Made by a program: the position numbers and the translations under genes | Shown here: piece by piece, positions 7,605-17,958 of the stretch | Layout: each line of letters starts with the position of its first letter | How positions within the stretch are numbered: position 1 is the first letter of the stretch | Assembly: GCA_963776935.1 (NCBI GenBank) | Contig: CAVZOP010000002.1 | Span: forward strand, 1,302,001 to 1,366,000 | Reading direction: 5' to 3' | DNA: 64,000 nt | Origin: JALOLG01 sp963776935 | GTDB lineage: Bacteria; Actinomycetota; Acidimicrobiia; Acidimicrobiales; Ilumatobacteraceae | The notes under the pieces: generated by a model | Seen by the model: the letters and a program-made list of their open reading frames with translations, nothing else | The model's database searches: none | Told to the model about the DNA's origin: nothing

Positions 7605-8593
7605 CAGTTCGCCCCACCCGGCAGCTTCGGGTCGGTTGCGTCTCGCAATCCGTCGCCGATGAAGTTGATGCAGATGGCGACGATGATCAGGAGTGCGCAT
7701 GGGAACACGGCCAACCACCAGTTGCCCGTGACGAGTGCCAGGTCGGCCTCGCGCACGAGGTTACCGAGCGACGTCTGACCAGCACCCGGCTGCGGGCCGA
7801 AACCGAAGAAGCTGAGCGTCGCCTCGCCCACGACGGCGGCGACGACGGCCGTGGTGAGGGCGACGAGGATCGGACCGACCGAGTTCGGCAGAAGGTGTTT
7901 GAAGATGACGCGCCGATTGTTCGCACCGAGGGCTCGTGTGGCCTCGATGAACTCGCGCTCCTTGAGGGAGAGCACCTGACCACGCACGAGGCGCGCGACT
8001 CCCATCCACCCGAACAACACGAACAGCACGATCACGAAGCGGATCGAAGTGGGCTTGCCGATGATCGACTCGAGCCAGGGGATTCCACCCAGAAACGCCC
8101 GCACGACGAGCAGGGCGACGAGGAACGGGAAGGCCAGGAAGACGTCGGTGACCCGCATGATGATGTCGTCGAACAGGCCACCGTACAGCCCGGCGACCGA
8201 TCCGACGGTGACACCGATGATGGTCGAGAAGACCGCGGCCGCGAGGCCGATCACCAATGAGACCCGCAAGCCGGCGATGAGCCGGCTGTACAGGTCGCGG
8301 CCGATGTCGTCGGTGCCCATCCAGGCGACCTGGCGCGGCGACAGGTACTGGTTCGGACCTTCGCTGATCGGGAACACGGCCTCGTTCACCTCGTACCGCA
8401 TCGTCCACGGAGCGAGGATCACGATCACCAACAAGATGGCCATGACGACGGTGCAGAAGACGGCGCCCTTGTGCCGCATGTAGCGCTTGTACGCCATCTT
8501 CCGCGGCGACATCGAGGCAACGGTCAAACCCTCGGCGTCGTCGGGAATTGCCTCGAGGACCGCCTCTTCGGGGAGCAGGACGACTTCAGTCAA
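7604..8593 (-). CDS. oppC: oligopeptide ABC transporter permease (OppC type)
   Basis: Inner-membrane permease, 329 residues. After an N-terminal cytoplasmic tail of about 45 residues comes the first helix (VFCTVVMAILLVIVILAPW), the OppC-type periplasmic domain with MGTDDIGRDLYSRLIAG, then five helices of the BPD_transp_1 domain with the ATPase-contact loop EATRALGANNRRVIFKHLLP. The start is a TTG at 8593 inside the end of oppB, with GAGG upstream; a downstream ATG (residue 28) is the alternative. Confidence 0.92.
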   Translation of the reverse strand: MTEVVLLPEEAVLEAIPDDAEGLTVASMSPRKMAYKRYMRHKGAVFCTVVMAILLVIVILAPWTMRYEVNEAVFPISEGPNQYLSPRQVAWMGTDDIGRDLYSRLIAGLRVSLVIGLAAAVFSTIIGVTVGSVAGLYGGLFDDIIMRVTDVFLAFPFLVALLVVRAFLGGIPWLESIIGKPTSIRFVIVLFVLFGWMGVARLVRGQVLSLKEREFIEATRALGANNRRVIFKHLLPNSVGPILVALTTAVVAAVVGEATLSFFGFGPQPGAGQTSLGNLVREADLALVTGNWWLAVFPCALLIIVAICINFIGDGLRDATDPKLPGGAN

Positions 8594-9569
8594 GGCGGAT
8601 CCTCGGATCGAGGAAGGCGTACGACAGGTCCGCCAACAGGTTGAACAGGATCACGGCGCTCACGATGATCACCATCCATGGCATCAGTGCCGGGAAGTCG
8701 CCTTCGGTGTAGGCCGACAGGAAGTACTCGCCCATGCCCGGGTAGCTGAACACGCCCTCGGTGATGATCAGACCGCCGAGGATCGCGCCGATGTCGATGG
8801 CGGCCACCGTCACTACCGGGATCAGCGCGTTGCGGAGTGCGTGTCTGACGAGCACCCGGCGCTCGCTGATGCCCTTCGAGCGGGCGGTGCGCATGTAGTC
8901 GCTGTTGAGAACCTCGAGCAACGAGGCCCGCATGTATCTCGCGTAGGTCGCGATCACCTGGATCGCGACGACGGTCACGGGCAGGATCATGTGTTTGCCC
9001 ATCAACCACGGGTCGAACCCACGATGTCCGGTCGGGTACACGCCCGATGTCGGGAGCAGGGCCTCGCCGTACCAGCGGCTCCAGTACACGGCGAAGACCA
9101 ACTGGAACAGGACCGCCGACACGTAGGGAGGGATCGAGAGCCCGAAGAACGCTGCCGTGTTGACGGTGGTGTCGCGCAGGCTGCCAGGCCGCAGGGCGGC
9201 GAAGACGCCGATCGACAGACCGAAGGTGACGCCGACGATCGTGGCGATTCCGCCGAGTCGGATCGAGTTGGCCAGCGCGTCCTTGAGGTTGGGCCAGACT
9301 TCGCGGCTGCCCTTGATCGTGCGTGGCCAATCGCCGGTGACGAACTGGCCGAGCCACGTGAAGTACCCCCGGATGTACCCGCCAGGGCCCTCGTACAGCC
9401 CGTTGATCTCGATGTACTCCTGGACCTTCTTGGGGGACGCACGCTGGTTGATTCTCTTGTAACTCTCCAACGGGTCGGTACCGACCCGCAGCGCGACGTA
9501 GACGAGGAATGTGACGATCACCAACGTCGGAATTGCCCAGAGCACTCGCCGGAGAATGAACCTGGTCAT
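8586..9569 (-). CDS. oppB: oligopeptide ABC transporter permease (OppB type)
   Basis: Inner-membrane permease, 327 residues, partner of OppC. Starts MTRFILRRVLWAIPTLVIVT, the typical OppB first helix, followed by a long periplasmic loop and five further helices with the coupling loop TARSKGISERRVLVRHALRN. ATG at 9569; AGGAGGG lies upstream. A strong stem-loop between this gene and the substrate-binding gene (9631-9662) probably lowers permease expression relative to the binding protein. Confidence 0.93.
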   Translation of the reverse strand: MTRFILRRVLWAIPTLVIVTFLVYVALRVGTDPLESYKRINQRASPKKVQEYIEINGLYEGPGGYIRGYFTWLGQFVTGDWPRTIKGSREVWPNLKDALANSIRLGGIATIVGVTFGLSIGVFAALRPGSLRDTTVNTAAFFGLSIPPYVSAVLFQLVFAVYWSRWYGEALLPTSGVYPTGHRGFDPWLMGKHMILPVTVVAIQVIATYARYMRASLLEVLNSDYMRTARSKGISERRVLVRHALRNALIPVVTVAAIDIGAILGGLIITEGVFSYPGMGEYFLSAYTEGDFPALMPWMVIIVSAVILFNLLADLSYAFLDPRIRLD

Positions 9570-9630
9570 GATCGGCCCTCCTTACCCCACATGCATACCC
9601 CAGATTGGGACATGCTCACCCCCGTATTGG

Positions 9631-9662
9631 CTGTGGGGCCGGCCACTTGGCCGGCCCCACAG
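9631..9662 (-). terminator. intra-operon stem-loop between binding-protein and permease genes
   Basis: Perfect 14-bp inverted repeat: CTGTGGGGCCGGCC, loop ACTT, GGCCGGCCCCACAG. It lies 37 nt after the stop of the solute-binding gene and before oppB. Such hairpins typically act as partial terminators or mRNA 3' stabilisers so that the binding protein is made in excess. Confidence 0.7.
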
Positions 9663-9699
9663 TCTTATCTGGTTCTAGTGACCTTCCCTGATCCGAGGA

Positions 9700-11493
9700 T
9701 CAGAGAACTTCGATCACCGGCTCGCCGGCGACCAGGTTGGTGAGCTCGTACAGAGCGTCGTTGGTGGTGCGCCAGATGCCCGGGAGCGTCTGGTTCTCAG
9801 CGGCCCACACGTACCACGACGAGTTGGCGCACTCTGTCAATGGGTTGAGGCAGCCTGGGTACTGCTCGGCACCGACGATGATCTGCCCGTCGCCATCGAC
9901 GTCTTCCCACTCCGAAAGGTTGTGGAAGGCGCGGTAGTTGTTGAGCTGATCCTCGACGGGTCCACCGACGCGGTCGCTGCGGTAGAAGCCCGACTTCGGG
10001 AACTGCAGCAGCGGCAGCATGAAGTCCTCTTCGGACAGGATCTCGAGTGCATCGGTGATCAGCGTGGCGCGGGCGTCCTCGTCGACGGTGATGTCGGACT
10101 CGTTGAGCATCGCGGAAGCTTCTTCGTTGCACACACCCTGCTGGTTCTGACCCTGGTTGCCGTTGGCGGCGGTCGGGATCTGCTCGCAGGTGAGGATCGG
10201 GATCAGGTACGCCGGGTCCGGCGGTGCTGTCGAGATGTACTGACCCATGTCGTAGTCGAGGGCTGGCAGGCGCTGCTGGAACACGCAAGGCAGGGCCTCG
10301 CAGTTGTCAGCGATCACGTTGAAGCCGGCCTGGGCCAGCAGCGGGATCAGATACGCCTGGCTGCTCTCACGACGGGTGTTGCCGGTGTTGACCATCCAGC
10401 GAACCTCGGGCACGTTGCCATCGGGATCGGCCCAGAAGCCGTCGCCGTTCTTCGCCCAGCCGGCGTCGGTCAGCATCTGCGCCGCGCCTTCGGGGTCGTA
10501 GGTGACGTCAGCCCATGCGTCGGTGCAGTAGGGACCGGGGACGATCGGGCCACACTGGAGCAGTTCGGCACCCTCGACGAGCGGGGCGTAGATCTGCTGG
10601 AACAGTGCTTCGCGGTCGATCGACCGGACGAACGCGTGACGATACGCATCGTCAGCGAACGGACCACGGTAGGCCTCGTCCTCACCCATCTGGAAGTACA
10701 GCGCCTCGTAGTCGCCACCGAAGGTGATGGCAGGAACCACGTTCGGGTCGGTGACCGCGTCGGTGATGCCCTGGAAGAACTGCGGGTAGATGAAGTCGAC
10801 TTCGCCGGAGTTGATCGCGGCGAGCTCGGTCTCCTGGTCGGCGAAGCCGGTGATCAGGACGCGCTCGGCGACGGGCGGATCGCCCCACCAGTTCGGGTTC
10901 GGAACGAGCTCGAGCTCGTTCTCGCCGAACGAGTTGATCATGTACGGCCGGGCCGAGATCGGAAGCTCCGTCTCGAAGTCGGTCGAGATGTCCATGCAGT
11001 CCTCGACCGCGGCCTTCTTGATGATCGCGTCGAAGATGCCCTTGTACGGCGCGTAGACACGGCTGAAGCTGATGATGACCTGCTGGTCGTTCTCACCCGC
11101 GGCAACGCCCGATACTGCGTCGTACCCGGAGGTCTCGATCGAACCAGGGGTGTTCAGCTGCGCCTGCCACGAACACTCGAAGTCTTCCCACGTGATCGGG
11201 GTGCCGTCTTCCCAGACAGCGTCCGGGTTGATGTCGAACGTCAGTGTCATCGCCACGTCCCCGGCGGGGGCGTCGGTCCCGTCTGGTGCTTCGGTCGCGT
11301 CCGGTGCTTCGGTCTCCTCCGTCGGTGCCTCGGTCTCCTCCGTCGGTGCCTCGGTCTCCTCTGACGGTGCCTCGGTCTCGTCCGACGATGTGTCCGCTGT
11401 GCTGCCGTCGTCGTCGTCGCCGCATGCTGCGGCGACGAGTGACAGACCGACGGCCAGCGCGACCAATCGCTTACTGCGCCTCGTGAAACTCAC
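9700..11493 (-). CDS. oppA: peptide ABC transporter substrate-binding lipoprotein (SBP_bac_5)
   Basis: Extracytoplasmic binding protein of 597 residues for the peptide importer encoded downstream. The GTG at 11493 has a perfect AGGAGG 6 nt upstream; the frame to 11637 has no such support. A lipoprotein signal (RRSKR then a hydrophobic core) ends in the lipobox LVAAAC with Cys24. A linker of repeated EETEAP units (about 40-80) precedes the family-5 fold: TFDINPDAVWEDGTPITWED, SFSRVYAPYKGIF, VRSIDREALFQQIYAPL. Substrate range (peptide, nickel chelate, sugar) cannot be fixed from sequence. Confidence 0.9.
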   Translation of the reverse strand: MSFTRRSKRLVALAVGLSLVAAACGDDDDGSTADTSSDETEAPSEETEAPTEETEAPTEETEAPDATEAPDGTDAPAGDVAMTLTFDINPDAVWEDGTPITWEDFECSWQAQLNTPGSIETSGYDAVSGVAAGENDQQVIISFSRVYAPYKGIFDAIIKKAAVEDCMDISTDFETELPISARPYMINSFGENELELVPNPNWWGDPPVAERVLITGFADQETELAAINSGEVDFIYPQFFQGITDAVTDPNVVPAITFGGDYEALYFQMGEDEAYRGPFADDAYRHAFVRSIDREALFQQIYAPLVEGAELLQCGPIVPGPYCTDAWADVTYDPEGAAQMLTDAGWAKNGDGFWADPDGNVPEVRWMVNTGNTRRESSQAYLIPLLAQAGFNVIADNCEALPCVFQQRLPALDYDMGQYISTAPPDPAYLIPILTCEQIPTAANGNQGQNQQGVCNEEASAMLNESDITVDEDARATLITDALEILSEEDFMLPLLQFPKSGFYRSDRVGGPVEDQLNNYRAFHNLSEWEDVDGDGQIIVGAEQYPGCLNPLTECANSSWYVWAAENQTLPGIWRTTNDALYELTNLVAGEPVIEVL

Positions 11494-11561
11494 GTAGGTC
11501 CTCCTCATGGGGTTGATGGAGGGAGGTATAAGTGCCACAGGAACCGCCCGGGCCATTGCTC

Positions 11562-11578
11562 GCGCAACGATGTTGCGC
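11562..11578. promoter_or_regulatory. 17-bp palindrome upstream of the peptide-transporter operon
   Basis: Perfect inverted repeat GCGCAAC-GAT-GTTGCGC, 69 nt upstream of the GTG of the binding-protein gene and just behind a TATACC-like -10 candidate (11525-11530 complement). Size and symmetry suit an operator for a dimeric repressor; no regulator gene is adjacent. Confidence 0.4.
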
Positions 11579-11628
11579 CAGCGACACTTCCGGCGTTCGA
11601 ACCGCGACGTTCTGCACGATTTGTCCTC

Positions 11629-11643
11629 CCCGATCAAATCGGG
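11629..11643 (-). terminator. hairpin downstream of tpiA
   Basis: CCCGAT-CAA-ATCGGG, about 85 nt after the tpiA stop on the minus strand; could end the gap-pgk-tpiA transcript before the transporter operon. Short stem, so low confidence. Confidence 0.35.
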
Positions 11644-11728
11644 CGGCCGAACCTTACCAGCAGGTGCTCCCGCGAGGTAGCCATCGGTGTGACAGATGTA
11701 CGAAAATTGGGTTGGGACGTTCCGCAGG

Positions 11729-12498
11729 TCAATTCGCGGCGAACTGGACGATCCGGGCGAACTCGTCCGGATCGAGGCTGGCGCCGCCGACCAGTGCCCC
11801 GTCGATGTCGGGCTGCGCCATCAGCTCCTCCGTCGACGCCGCCTTGACCGAACCGCCGTATTGGATCCGCACCGAGTCGGCAGCTTCGGGACCCCAGCCC
11901 TCGCCGATGCACGCGCGGATCGCCGCGCACACCGCCTGGGCGTCGGCGGCGGTCGCCGTGCGACCGGTGCCGATCGCCCAGATCGGCTCGTAGGCGATCA
12001 CGAGCCCACCGACCTGCTCGGCGGAACGCCCCGTCAGCCCGGCGCGGACCTGGGCGAGCACCTTGGTCTCGGTCGCTCCCGCCTCGCGCTCGTCGAGCGA
12101 CTCGCCGACGCACATGATCGGGACCATCCCGTATTGTTGGATCGCGGCGACCTTGCGGGCGACCATCTCGTCGGTCTCTCCGAACAGTTCCCGACGCTCG
12201 CTGTGACCGCACACGACGAGCTCGACGTCGAGCTTGGCGAGGAAGAGCGGTGAGATCTCACCGGTGAACGCTCCGCTGACGTCCCAGTGGCAGTGCTGGG
12301 CACCGAGCAACAGGTCGAGATCGTCGGCCTCGATCACCGTCTGCACACTGCGGATGTCGGTGAACGGTGGATGGACACTGACGTCGACGTTGCGGTAGGC
12401 GTCACGCGGGATGAGGTAGTGCAGCTTCTGCACCGTCTGGATCGCCTCGAAGTGATTGAGGTTCATCTTCCAGTTGCCGGAGATGAGCGGGCGTCTCG

Positions 12499-12502
<4 letters not shown>
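11729..12502 (-). CDS. tpiA: triosephosphate isomerase
   Basis: Interconverts dihydroxyacetone phosphate and glyceraldehyde 3-phosphate in glycolysis. 257 residues, normal length. GNWKMN carries the catalytic Lys12, CGHSERR the catalytic His, AYEPIWAIGTG the catalytic Glu, and QYGGSVK the phosphate loop. GTG start at 12502 overlaps the end of pgk by 4 nt (GTGA), so the three glycolytic genes are coupled. Confidence 0.97.
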
Positions 12503-14652
<2,150 letters not shown>

Positions 14653-14826
14653 CTCTCGGAGTGTCCTTTCATCGAAGGGTCGCAAATCGCGATGGCATCG
14701 GCTCCACGCGTGGTGGACCCGCCGCCCGGTGAGGGGCGATCGCGCCGGTCACCCTATCGCCGGCGTCGATGCGACGAGGAGGCCCGATCGGAGGTTCCGG
14801 TGCCGACGTTGTCGTCCAACCCGGTG

Positions 14827-15678
14827 TCACCCCGACAGGGCGACGTCGCGGTGCGACGTGCGCACCGCCACCCCGCGGTCGCGGAACCGCCGTGCCAACT
14901 CTTCGGCGATCGCGACCGATCGGTGCCGCCCACCCGTGCATCCGATCGCCACCGTGAGATAGCTCCGACCCTCGGCCTGGTACGCGGGGAGCACGCTCGC
15001 CAGCAGATCGTCGAAGCGGTCGAGGAACGCCTGTCCCGCCGCCGTCTCGAGCACGTAGTCACGCACGGCCTGGTCGAACCCGGTCAACGGGCGGAGATCG
15101 TCGTCCCAGTGCGGGTTCGGTAGGAACCGCACGTCCATCACGATGTCGGCGTCGAGCGGCAGACCGTGCTTGTACCCGAAGCTCTCGATCGCCACCTGGA
15201 GGCGTGCCGACCCCGAGTCGTCGAAGGCGCCGACGAGCCGATCCTTCAACTGGTGCACGTTGAGATCGGTCGTGTCGATCACGAGATCGACGGCGTCGCG
15301 GAGGCGGCTGAGGCGCTGACGCTCGAGCTCGATCGACTCGAGCAACCCATCGGCCTCGTCGGCGAGCGGGTGCTTGCGTCTGGTCGCGTCGTACCGGCGA
15401 ATCAGCTCGCTCGTCGACGCGTCGAGGTAGACGACCGTGACTCGATGGCCGGCCGCGCGCATGGCGCCCACGTGGGGCAACACGTCGGCGTGTTGGCGAC
15501 CGGACACGAGCGCGAGGCGATCGATGCCGCCGCCGGGCTTCGACGCCAGCTCGACGATGGTCGCCAGCAACGACGTCGGCAGGTTGTCGACCACATAGAA
15601 CCCGAGGTCCTCGAGGACCGCCGCGGCGGCCGATCGGCCCGCCCCGGAAAGTCCGGTGATGAGCACGATGTCCGCCAT
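14827..15678 (-). CDS. rapZ: RNase adapter / nucleotide-binding protein RapZ (YvcJ)
   Basis: P-loop protein of 283 residues; E. coli RapZ delivers small RNAs to RNase E, while Gram-positive YvcJ binds nucleotides. Walker A GLSGAGRS (9-16) has Arg where most P-loops have Lys, usual in actinobacteria. C-terminal domain motifs GYKHGLPLDADIVMDVRFLP and GCTGGRHRSVAIAEELA are intact. ATG at 15678, 12 nt after the methyltransferase stop. In many Gram-positives yvcK and whiA sit between rapZ and gap; here gap follows directly after 174 nt. Confidence 0.95.
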   Translation of the reverse strand: MADIVLITGLSGAGRSAAAAVLEDLGFYVVDNLPTSLLATIVELASKPGGGIDRLALVSGRQHADVLPHVGAMRAAGHRVTVVYLDASTSELIRRYDATRRKHPLADEADGLLESIELERQRLSRLRDAVDLVIDTTDLNVHQLKDRLVGAFDDSGSARLQVAIESFGYKHGLPLDADIVMDVRFLPNPHWDDDLRPLTGFDQAVRDYVLETAAGQAFLDRFDDLLASVLPAYQAEGRSYLTVAIGCTGGRHRSVAIAEELARRFRDRGVAVRTSHRDVALSG

Positions 15679-15689
15679 CGCCCTGAACG

Positions 15690-16430
15690 TTAGCGACGGT
15701 CGACGCGCTGCAGGCGGAGATACAACAAGCGCGGGATGGTCGCCGCCAGGGCGTACTCGGGCGCCATCGCGAGGAACCCAGGCGGTGGCGCCGGTTCGAT
15801 CATTCGATCGAGCACGAGCCCGTGGTCGGTGAGCGCGTTCAGGTAGCGCGACAACGGTCGGTGCAGGAACCGGATGTACACCCCGAGCTCGACCTGCTCG
15901 TCGGTCGCCGCCTCGTCGAGGTACGGACCGATCCTCCAGTACTGCTCGGGTGGGTCGAGGATCTGATCGTCGATCCAACCGCTGCCGGGAGTCTGGAGCA
16001 GCGGATGGTTGAGGAAGAAGGCGAACCGTCCACCCGGACGCAACACACGGGCCACCTCGGCGATCGCCCCATCGACGTCGTCGATGTGCTCGAACACGAG
16101 GCAGGCGACGACGCCGTCGAACGAGCCGTCGGCGAACGGCAATCGGGCCGCCTCGGCACGGGCGTACTGCGGGCCGCCGCCGCGGGCGACGGCGACGCTG
16201 ATCTGGTTGCGGGTCGGGTCGATCCCGACGACGCTCGCGCCGTGTCCGGCCAGCGCCCGGCCGATCTGCCCGTCACCGCAGCCGACATCGAGGATCATCG
16301 AGCAGTCGCCGAGCTCCTCCTCGGCGAGCGGAAGGATCTGCTCGACGTACTCGGGATCGGCGCCCTCGGTGAACTCCTCGATCCACCACCCGGCGTGTTG
16401 TTCCCACAACTCGCGGGACGGGTCGGTCAC
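15690..16430 (-). CDS. class I SAM-dependent methyltransferase
   Basis: 246 residues with a UbiE/Methyltransf_11-type fold: motif I DVGCGDGQIGRAL, motif II VGIDPTRNQ, ARLPFADGSFDGVVACLVFE, and RVLRPGGRFAFFLNHP. The substrate is unknown; the C-terminal part (YIRFLHRPLSRYLNAL) resembles small-molecule methylases. GTG start at 16430. Placed directly upstream of rapZ and probably co-transcribed. Confidence 0.85.
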   Translation of the reverse strand: MTDPSRELWEQHAGWWIEEFTEGADPEYVEQILPLAEEELGDCSMILDVGCGDGQIGRALAGHGASVVGIDPTRNQISVAVARGGGPQYARAEAARLPFADGSFDGVVACLVFEHIDDVDGAIAEVARVLRPGGRFAFFLNHPLLQTPGSGWIDDQILDPPEQYWRIGPYLDEAATDEQVELGVYIRFLHRPLSRYLNALTDHGLVLDRMIEPAPPPGFLAMAPEYALAATIPRLLYLRLQRVDRR

Positions 16431-16524
16431 AGCCGGGAGACTAAGGGACAGACCCGAACCGAACCGGGTCGTTCAGAGACCCGGTTCGGTCAGCCGCTTC
16501 GACGGACGCCTATGTTTCCTCACC

Positions 16525-17436
16525 ATGGACTTCTCGATCTGGCCGGCGCCCGGCCGTAGCTGGAGCGACCTCGCCACGACCGCCCGCCTTGCCGACGAGA
16601 GCGGATGGCACGGGATCTGGTTCGCCGACCACTACATGCCGAACACCCCGGATGGATCGATCGCCGACGGCGACACGCACGAATGCTGGGCGATCCTGCC
16701 GGCCCTCGCCGCGACCACGTCCCGGGTTCGACTGGGTTCGCTCGTGTCACCGACCTCGGTCCACCATCCGGCGCTGCTCGCCAACCGGATCTCGACGATC
16801 GATCACATCTCGAACGGTCGCGCCGTGCTCGGCCTCGGCGCCGGGTGGCAGGTCAACGAACACGGTGCGTACGGGATCGAGCTGGCACCACCCGGCGAGC
16901 GTGTCGGGAGGTTCGACGAGTCGATCCAGATCGTGCGGGCCCTGCTCGACCAGCCACGGACCACGTTCGCCGGGCGGTACTACACGATCACCGACGCGCC
17001 GTGTGAGCCCAAGCCCATCCAGTCGCCGTTGCCGATCCTGGTGGGCACGAGCGGCTCGCGCATGATGCGCATCACCGCTCGCCACGCCAACGAGTGGAAC
17101 ACCTGGGGCGACATCGAGGCGGCGACGACGAAGACGACCGCGTTCCTGGCCGCGTGCGAGGCGGTCGACCGCGACCCGACGACCATTCGTCGCTCGGTCC
17201 AGGCCATCGTGTTCTTGGAGGACGATGCGGCCACGCTCGCCCAGCTGCGTGAGAACGCACCTGCCGGGCGTTCGATCGTCGGGTCGCCGTCGGAGCTGAT
17301 CGACATGATGGGCCAGTACCGCGACCTGGGTTTCGACGAGTTCATCGTCCCCGAATGGAACTTCGGCAGCGAGCTCGACGAACGTCTCGCCAAGATCGAC
17401 CGGTTCCGTAGCGAGATCGCCGGCCACCTCACGTAG
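16525..17436 (+). CDS. LLM-class flavin-dependent oxidoreductase (F420 type)
   Basis: 303-residue luciferase-like TIM-barrel protein; this subfamily usually uses F420 in actinobacteria. Characteristic segments: GIWFADHYMP near the start, RVRLGSLVSPTSVHHPALLA, the glycine-rich LGLGAGWQVNEHGAYGI, and PILVGTSGSRMMRITARHA. ATG at 16525; the much longer open frame upstream runs through the divergent methyltransferase and is not coding. Monocistronic by position. Substrate unknown. Confidence 0.88.
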   Translation: MDFSIWPAPGRSWSDLATTARLADESGWHGIWFADHYMPNTPDGSIADGDTHECWAILPALAATTSRVRLGSLVSPTSVHHPALLANRISTIDHISNGRAVLGLGAGWQVNEHGAYGIELAPPGERVGRFDESIQIVRALLDQPRTTFAGRYYTITDAPCEPKPIQSPLPILVGTSGSRMMRITARHANEWNTWGDIEAATTKTTAFLAACEAVDRDPTTIRRSVQAIVFLEDDAATLAQLRENAPAGRSIVGSPSELIDMMGQYRDLGFDEFIVPEWNFGSELDERLAKIDRFRSEIAGHLT

Positions 17437-17526
17437 CGTCCGGACGTAGCAGCCGGCCGGGCACGTCGTGAAGAAATCTCATGGTCGTGTCACCGATCGG
17501 GCCGGCGACTTCGTCTGTCAACGACA

Positions 17527-17958
17527 ATGAACCGTCAACGAATCGAAGCAGTCGCCCTCGGGCTGATCGCCCTGTTCATGTTGCCCGCCGGGCTCCAGGC
17601 CGCCTTCGCGCCGAGGTCGTTCTTCGACGACTTCCCGCTCGGGCGCGGCTGGATCTCACACACCGGCGACGCGTACAACGAGCACCTCGTGCGCGACGTC
17701 GGTGCACTGTTCCTCGCCTTGATCATCGTCACCGTGTGGACGGTGTGGCGCCGTCTTCCGGCGCGACCTGTCGCCGTCGCCTGGCTCGTGTTCGGCACGC
17801 TTCACCTCATCTACCACGCGGGCCACCTCGACGGCTACGACACCGTCGACAAGATCGGACTGATCGGCTCACTCGTCACGGTGCCCATCCTCGCGCTCGT
17901 CGCCCTGTGGGCAGGTTGGTCCGCTCCGTCGTCACGGTCGGCTGATCCCCTCGCGTGA
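17527..17958 (+). CDS. hypothetical four-helix membrane protein
   Basis: 143 residues with four hydrophobic helices: AVALGLIALFMLPAGLQAAF, DVGALFLALIIVTVWTVW, VAVAWLVFGTLHLIYHAGH and GLIGSLVTVPILALVALWAG. The His pair in LHLIYHAGHLDGYD recalls DoxX/DUF4345-like membrane proteins, but I would not assign a function. ATG at 17527. Its 3' end overlaps the end of convergent uvrC by 27 nt. Confidence 0.65.
   Translation: MNRQRIEAVALGLIALFMLPAGLQAAFAPRSFFDDFPLGRGWISHTGDAYNEHLVRDVGALFLALIIVTVWTVWRRLPARPVAVAWLVFGTLHLIYHAGHLDGYDTVDKIGLIGSLVTVPILALVALWAGWSAPSSRSADPLA

Noticed and set aside
16009..16524. N-terminal extension of the LLM oxidoreductase
   Set aside because: This part of the frame is antisense to the methyltransferase, and the family start is at the ATG 16525.
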